Below are positions 32,150-35,888 of a stretch of 35,888 nt of DNA, one piece after another. The notes beneath the pieces were generated by a model that searched no databases, was not told the origin of the DNA, and worked only from the letters and a program-made list of their open reading frames with translations. Origin of the DNA: Nitrospira sp. (GTDB lineage Bacteria; Nitrospirota; Nitrospiria; Nitrospirales; UBA8639); contig JAPPLK010000094.1 in the NCBI GenBank assembly GCA_028819435.1, positions 53,801 to 89,688 of the forward strand, in the 5' to 3' direction. How positions within the stretch are numbered: position 1 is the stretch's first letter; each line of letters starts with the position of its first letter. The position numbers and the translations under genes were made by a program.

Positions 32150-32501
32150 GACCTTTCCTCATATGTTTGTAAGCCGACTTGAGCATCGTGTCCAAGGCTT
32201 TGGCGCTTTCTTCGCTCAGATTGCGGTCAGCACGAAGAAGTGCTGTGATTTCCGCCAGCGGTTCAGCTTTAGGCCGCCCTTCTTCAGCAGGCCTATAGAA
32301 CTTCTTGACATCAACACCCGACCAACTCGCCAGAGCTGCCAGACCATCTATGTCTGGTCGTTTCCCTTGTCGCATCCGTGTGAGTGTGGATGCTGCGACC
32401 CCGGATTTCTTCGCTACCTGCTTCCAAGTCAGATTTTTGGCCTCCCTGGTGCCATCCAACGCTGCGTAGAAGCCTTCCGTATCAAATCGTTGATTTGACA
32501 T
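32136..32501 (-). CDS. XRE-family repressor paired with the ImmA-type protease
   Basis: A 121-residue regulator with an XRE helix-turn-helix at about 12-72 (LTWKQVAKKSGVAASTLTRM, RQGKRPDIDGLAALASWSGV). A C-terminal helical part (EITALLRADRNLSEESAKAL) probably dimerises or is the protease target. It is divergent from the ubiquitin-like operon, with 104 bp between the start codons. It is likely to bind the GCAAT/ATTGC sites in that gap. It overlaps the metalloprotease gene downstream by 14 bp. Confidence 0.88.
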   Translation of the reverse strand: MSNQRFDTEGFYAALDGTREAKNLTWKQVAKKSGVAASTLTRMRQGKRPDIDGLAALASWSGVDVKKFYRPAEEGRPKAEPLAEITALLRADRNLSEESAKALDTMLKSAYKHMRKGRGKT

Positions 32502-32605
32502 AGAACCTCCGATTTTATTCTTGCAATTTGTATTGCGATGCGGTTTAATGGCACATGATTGCGATATAGGAATTGACGTGCAACTTTACAACACAGGAGG
32601 GCAAC
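32502..32605. promoter_or_regulatory. Divergent control region with TCGCAAT-type half-sites
   Basis: The gap between the XRE gene and the ubiquitin-like operon contains GCAAT-TTGT-ATTGC (32523-32536), a perfect 5-bp inverted repeat. A further ATTGCGA half-site lies at 32555-32561. These are good candidates for XRE operator sites controlling both directions. ACAGGAGGG ahead of ATG 32606 is the ribosome-binding site of the operon. Confidence 0.6.
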
Positions 32606-33262
32606 ATGTCAAAGCAAAATCCCGATGGCTCTTTCGAACTTGAGGTTAACGGGACCGTCGTCACTTTCAAAGATCCAGTGCCGACGGCCAGTCAAATCCT
32701 ACGAGAAGGCGGGTTCACCCCAACGGATGAGCACATTTTAATCCGACTGCAGAAAGGATCGTCAAATGCGTTGGGTTTGAATGAGCCAATAGACCTCCGC
32801 AATGGAGAATCTGCGAAGTTCCGGGCATTCAGGAGTGATCGAGTTTTCCGGTTGACCCTAGACGGCGGTGGTTTCGAGTGGGGTGAAGGCACCATAAGCG
32901 AGTCGGAACTTCGCAAATTGGCTGCGGTCGGCGATGACAAAGTTCTAGTCCTGGAACGTCGAGACGAACCAGATCGCGAACTTAATTACAACGACCAAGT
33001 CGCATTGATGGATGCTGGTACGGAACACATTCGAACCATCAAAAAGCTGATCGTCGTTGTTATAGATGGAGTCGAAAAACAGATTGATCGTGGCACCTAT
33101 AAAACCGAGCAATTGCTTGCCATTCTCGGCGTCGAGACTGGTTATCTACTCAACGTGCTGAGTGACGATGGACAACTCAAAACGTTGAATTCCGGCGACC
33201 ACGTGTCTGTCAGGGAGGGCATGAAATTCTTTAGCCAAGTGCCTTGTGGAGGATCTGCATGA
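32606..33262 (+). CDS. Multi-ubiquitin-like protein, three beta-grasp units, Gly-Gly near the C-terminus
   Basis: A 218-residue protein of three successive ubiquitin-like (beta-grasp) units. Unit 1 is about 8-66 (FELEVNGTVVTFKDPVPTAS...). Unit 2 is about 68-135 (VFRLTLDGGGFEWGEGTISE...). Unit 3 is about 137-214 (KKLIVVVIDGVEKQIDRGTY...). It matches the architecture of Multi_ubiq proteins (PF14452 as I recall it), which occur with E1, E2 and JAB genes. The last residues are VPCGG-SA: a Gly-Gly that would be exposed by removing two residues, as the neighbouring JAB peptidase could do. ATG 32606 has a strong AGGAGGG site. It is coupled to the E2-like gene by ATGA. Confidence 0.87.
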   Translation: MSKQNPDGSFELEVNGTVVTFKDPVPTASQILREGGFTPTDEHILIRLQKGSSNALGLNEPIDLRNGESAKFRAFRSDRVFRLTLDGGGFEWGEGTISESELRKLAAVGDDKVLVLERRDEPDRELNYNDQVALMDAGTEHIRTIKKLIVVVIDGVEKQIDRGTYKTEQLLAILGVETGYLLNVLSDDGQLKTLNSGDHVSVREGMKFFSQVPCGGSA

Positions 33263-33591
33263 CCAACACGGACGACGAATATAAAAAGATCAAGAGTCTC
33301 CATGAATCGGCCAAACTGACTCGGGAGGGCGGCAATCCAATCGTCCTCCTGCCGCAAGCGAGGTTTCAGTCTGCTGGGCGCGAGATCCAGATGGATTTGC
33401 TCCTCTACCCTGCCGCCCATGGCGGCTATCCAACCAGGCTCTTTTTTGAGCGTCAGATTGAAGGGCGGGGAAATAACTGGAAACAATATTGTGTTGTTGG
33501 TAGACACTGGTGGGCCTGTTCTTGGGGCGGCATTGAAGCCGACATGAGCTGGCCAGGCATGCTATGTGCGCATCTAAGAGCTGTCGAATGA
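33259..33591 (+). CDS. E2-like (ubiquitin-conjugating fold) protein
   Basis: A 110-residue protein. Position and pattern match the prokaryotic E2 family found in multi-ubiquitin operons (Prok-E2_E-like). A beta-meander (REIQMDLLLYPAAHGGYPTR, LFFERQI) is followed by WKQYCVVGRHWWACSWGGI and a helix SWPGMLCAHLRAVE. Cysteines at 78, 87 and 103 are the only thiols. C78 or C87 is the most likely site for the thioester with the ubiquitin-like protein, but which one is not decidable here. It overlaps both neighbours by ATGA. It is small for an E2, so the assignment rests partly on context. Confidence 0.75.
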   Translation: MTNTDDEYKKIKSLHESAKLTREGGNPIVLLPQARFQSAGREIQMDLLLYPAAHGGYPTRLFFERQIEGRGNNWKQYCVVGRHWWACSWGGIEADMSWPGMLCAHLRAVE

Positions 33592-34091
33592 AGACGCGAT
33601 TCAAAATTACCCGTGCGCTTCTCGCATCAATTCGACGCGACCTCGACCGCCCACACCCATTCGCATACGAACGCGTGGGCTTTATCTCGGCAGGGCTTGC
33701 TACCGCAGGTGACAATCTTCTGATCCTGGCACGCAACTATCGGCCTCTGATGGATCATGAGTATCTGCCGAATATTTCGGTTGGCGCGATGATGGGACCT
33801 GATGCAATCCGAAGCGCTCTGCAGTGGGCACTGGAAACTGGCGGAGCAATGTTCCACGTGCATACGCATGGCGGCTTCGGTGTGCCCAGTTTTAGTACGA
33901 TAGACATTTGCGAAAACGCCAAGTTTGTACTCGATTTCTTCAAAGTCGCGTCATATGCGGCTCATGGTGCAATCGTGCTCAGCAACGATGCCGTGAGCGG
34001 ACAAGTATGGTGCAACAGAAATGAGCCCTACGAATTCATTCAGGATTTTGTCGAGGTTGGTGTCCCGATTCGGAAGTGGAGGGGAACATGA
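33588..34091 (+). CDS. JAB/JAMM metalloprotease (deubiquitinase-like)
   Basis: A 167-residue Mov34/JAB-domain peptidase. JAMM residues are visible: Glu28 (FAYERVGFISAG), His92-x-His94 in FHVHTHGGFG, then Ser103 and Asp106 in VPSFSTID. This gives H-x-H-x8-S-x2-D, one residue longer than the textbook x7 spacing. The NISVGAMMGPDAIRSALQWA stretch is the following helix. In such operons the enzyme is expected to trim the ubiquitin-like precursor after Gly-Gly and to remove it from targets. It overlaps both neighbours by ATGA. Confidence 0.88.
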   Translation: MKTRFKITRALLASIRRDLDRPHPFAYERVGFISAGLATAGDNLLILARNYRPLMDHEYLPNISVGAMMGPDAIRSALQWALETGGAMFHVHTHGGFGVPSFSTIDICENAKFVLDFFKVASYAAHGAIVLSNDAVSGQVWCNRNEPYEFIQDFVEVGVPIRKWRGT

Positions 34092-35038
34092 GTCGCTTTG
34101 TTCGCCAGAGTTTCTTGGGAGTCAACAGCGAGGCTGTTCTGGACGCTACCACTGTAGGCCTTGTAGGCCTCGGCGGTGGTGGTTCACATATCGTTCAGCA
34201 ATTCGCGCACATCGGCATTGGCAGATATGTCCTTGCGGATCACGACCGAATCGATTTCACGAATACGACACGTCTCGTTGGCGGAACACTGAAAGACATC
34301 AAAAACAAGATGTGGAAAACTGAGATTGCGGCGCGACTGATCCGGAGTTTGCAACCGAATGCAGCTATCATTCAGATCCGCGATAAATGGCAGACCGCAA
34401 CGGATCAACTCAAGGGCTGCGATCTAATCCTAGGAGCGGTAGACTCTTTCGTGGAACGTGACCAGCTAGAGCGTTTCGCCCGAAGGCATCTCATCCCGTA
34501 CATCGACATTGGAATGGATGTGCATGATCTAAGGGAGAACGGTTTTCTCATCTCCGGCCAAGTGATCTTGTCAACTCCCGGCAACCCATGTTTGTGGTGT
34601 TGTGGACTTATTACTGATAAACAGCTCAAGCAAGAGGCTACCCAATATGGATTGGCCGGTGGTCGCCCTCAGGTTATCTGGCCGAACGGTATCCTGGCAT
34701 CGACAGCCGTGGGACTCGCGATACAAGTGATTACCCCGTGGTTCAAGAATCCTCCAGAATTTGCGTATGTTGAGTATGATGGGAACAAAGGAATAGTCTC
34801 CACTAGTGCCCGGATTAAAATATTAAAAAACCAAACATGCAAACACCATCCTGCAGACGAGGTTGGTGATCCATTTTTCAATATAAGTGTCCACCGGCAG
34901 CGACTTGCTGAGCAAAGAGCTAAAAGCCATCGTTGGTGGAAAATCATTCTTCGTAGGTTATTGGGCAGCAAGCCACGGCCGATCACGCTATTGCAACCGA
35001 CGACCACTCACCGAAGGAAATCATCTCTCAAATCCTGA
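34088..35038 (+). CDS. ThiF/E1-like activating enzyme
   Basis: A 316-residue E1-type adenylating enzyme. Landmarks: nucleotide loop GLVGLGGGGSHIV (24-36), DHDRIDFTNTTR (51-62) with the ribose-binding Asp and Arg finger, catalytic Lys77 in KNKMWKTEIAARL, GAVDS with the Mg-binding Asp119, and a CxxCC at 168-172 (PCLWCCG) that may hold zinc or the catalytic Cys. A later TCKHHP near 262 may complete a zinc site. The enzyme would adenylate the exposed Gly-Gly end. The last 20 or so residues (PRPITLLQPTTTHRRKSSLK) are encoded out of frame within the duplicated aroK end, so the original C-terminus was probably altered. Confidence 0.9.
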   Translation: MSRFVRQSFLGVNSEAVLDATTVGLVGLGGGGSHIVQQFAHIGIGRYVLADHDRIDFTNTTRLVGGTLKDIKNKMWKTEIAARLIRSLQPNAAIIQIRDKWQTATDQLKGCDLILGAVDSFVERDQLERFARRHLIPYIDIGMDVHDLRENGFLISGQVILSTPGNPCLWCCGLITDKQLKQEATQYGLAGGRPQVIWPNGILASTAVGLAIQVITPWFKNPPEFAYVEYDGNKGIVSTSARIKILKNQTCKHHPADEVGDPFFNISVHRQRLAEQRAKSHRWWKIILRRLLGSKPRPITLLQPTTTHRRKSSLKS

Positions 35039-35100
35039 CCATTGCTCGCAACCACGGTCTCAAGCAACCGGGCTAGCCTCATCGCAGGTCTTCTTGATAC
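34969..35100 (+). repeat. Right copy of the aroK 3'-end direct repeat
   Basis: A diverged 132-bp match to 28903-29034. In the aroK frame it reads QATADHAIATDDHSPKEIIS, QILTIARNHGLKQPG, stop, closely parallel to the AroK C-terminus. It starts inside the E1 gene and ends 62 bp after its stop. Confidence 0.88.
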
Positions 35101-35240
35101 ATTGCATCAATCGCCTCTGCTCTACCCACACACTGAGGATATAGGCTGTCAGCCTCACAACATCCCCATGCGGATAATGAAACACACGTTATATCGGCAA
35201 ATGAGGGGAGCAATTTTGGAAAACTGGACAAAGGGTTAAA

Positions 35241-35771
35241 ATGACGTTTGAGCAGAAGATGCAGCTTTGGGCAGTAATTGGAACTTGGGTTGCCGGAATT
35301 GCGACGATTTTTGTTGCCGTTGTGGCATTGCTTCTTGCCCGCCGCTCAGAGAAAGTGCGATTGAAGGCGAATGTTGGACTTCGGCTCGCGATCACTCCTG
35401 GTATCTCCAAGGAAGAATGTTTAAAATTCACAGTGACAAATGTCGGAGAACGTCAAGTGACCATCGACAGCATAGGCTGGCGCATCGGCAAACGTAAAAA
35501 CAAACGATTCGCCTTACAAATCGTATCAACACTATCACCGCATAACTATCCAAGAAAAATCGAGCACGGGGAAACAGCCCAATTTTTGGTTTATTTTAGC
35601 GAGTCGCCAAATTGGATGAGAGATTTTGTTGCGGACTTCGTGCAAGATGTTTCGGACAAATCAATCAATACACTTCGAGCACAGGTACACACATCTGTGG
35701 ACCATACTGTTGATATCGTCCCAGAACAAAGCTTGCTAGAAAAGCTTAAAAGTGTTGGTGACGGAAATTGA
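35241..35771 (+). CDS. Single-pass membrane protein of unknown function (176 aa)
   Basis: Not recognised. One N-terminal hydrophobic segment (LWAVIGTWVAGIATIFVAVVALLLA, about residues 9-32, shown as landmark) is followed by a positively charged stop-transfer (RRSEKVRLKA). A beta-rich soluble domain then follows (LKFTVTNVGERQVTIDSIGWRI...). The TNVGERQVTI pattern is typical of small immunoglobulin-like accessory membrane proteins common in defence islands. ATG 35241 follows AAAGGGTT. Composition is lower in GC than the core genes, in line with acquired DNA. Confidence 0.72.
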   Translation: MTFEQKMQLWAVIGTWVAGIATIFVAVVALLLARRSEKVRLKANVGLRLAITPGISKEECLKFTVTNVGERQVTIDSIGWRIGKRKNKRFALQIVSTLSPHNYPRKIEHGETAQFLVYFSESPNWMRDFVADFVQDVSDKSINTLRAQVHTSVDHTVDIVPEQSLLEKLKSVGDGN

Positions 35772-35834
35772 CAGCAGAAGATGGCGGACCCATCAACCTG
35801 AAGAGCAAGATTACGAAGAAGCGCGAGGGCATGA

Positions 35835-35888
35835 ATGAGTATTGAAAAGAATTTCGATGTTTCTTTGATTGCCGGAATGGCACTTAAG
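35835..35888 (+). CDS. Start of a further gene, cut by the window edge
   Basis: The frame MSIEKNFDVSLIAGMALK runs off the window end after a GCGAGGG site. An opening of this kind (KNFDVxxIAxxALxE) occurs, from memory, at the start of large DUF1156-like or adenine-methylase-type proteins of accessory islands. Eighteen residues are too few to decide. Confidence 0.4.
   Translation, partial: MSIEKNFDVSLIAGMALK

Larger units (their letters stand above)
29035..35100. mobile_element. Defence-type genomic island at the 3' end of aroK
   Basis: About 6.07 kb bounded by the two copies of the aroK end. It contains a restriction-modification pair, an XRE-ImmA/IrrE pair and a four-gene ubiquitin-like conjugation operon. 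The flanking repeats and uniform accessory content suggest one acquired unit that used the aroK end as its site. No integrase, transposase or tRNA is visible, so the mechanism is open, including homologous recombination with a related strain. Confidence 0.7.

Noticed and set aside
29035-35100. Classical integrative element with integrase and tRNA attachment site
   Set aside because: No integrase, recombinase or tRNA-like sequence was found; only the aroK-end repeat supports insertion.
1-35888. CRISPR arrays, rRNA and tRNA genes
   Set aside because: No regularly spaced direct repeats, cloverleaf-type sequences or rRNA-like stretches were noticed on reading; a dedicated scan would be needed to exclude a small RNA.

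Overview
The window is high-GC bacterial chromosome. It mixes conserved housekeeping genes (leuS, ruvB, uvrA, uvrC, aroE, aroK), an isoprenoid/hopanoid/carotenoid set and a membrane c-type cytochrome with two accessory tracts. It also carries many short palindromic intergenic repeats. The gene content (hpnA-type epimerase, CruF-like membrane enzyme, monoheme membrane cytochrome, FadL-type porin) suggests an environmental Gram-negative such as a Nitrospira-like member of the Nitrospirota. That assignment is an inference from general impression and is not proven by any single gene.

Layout. Core block 1 (1-15.26 kb): leuS (cut by the window edge, with a 169-bp MITE 12 bp before its start codon), a small secreted protein with clear promoter and terminator, ruvB, a secreted hypothetical protein, an unusual uvrA, two small genes, ispA-hpnA-cruF-like, a cytochrome c with a C-terminal regulatory-like domain, a small membrane protein, and a GAF histidine kinase that lacks its phospho-acceptor histidine. 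Accessory tract 1 (15.29-23.97 kb): toxin-antitoxin modules and their ruins. HipBA, two VapBC pairs and an AbrB-PIN pair look intact. HigBA, two FitA/VapC modules, a DprA-like gene and an MqsA-like zinc-finger gene are broken. A decayed copy of the leuS 5' end sits in the same tract. The tract ends against uvrC, whose predicted product lacks the usual C-terminal helix-hairpin-helix domain. Core block 2 (24.0-29.0 kb): uvrC, a FadL-type outer-membrane protein, aroE and aroK.

Accessory tract 2 (29.03-35.10 kb) is the most interesting part. It is a compact defence-type island flanked by two diverged copies of the last 132 bp of the aroK region. It holds a restriction-modification pair (XcyI-like endonuclease and an SPPY-type methylase), a divergent XRE regulator plus ImmA/IrrE-type metalloprotease, and a tightly overlapping four-gene operon: a three-domain ubiquitin-like protein ending in Gly-Gly-Ser-Ala, an E2-like protein, a JAB/JAMM peptidase and a ThiF/E1-type enzyme. 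Together these look like a bacterial ubiquitin-like conjugation pathway: the JAB exposes the Gly-Gly end, E1 adenylates it, E2 transfers it, and the XRE-ImmA pair probably gates expression. Two further accessory genes, the second cut by the window edge, follow the right repeat.
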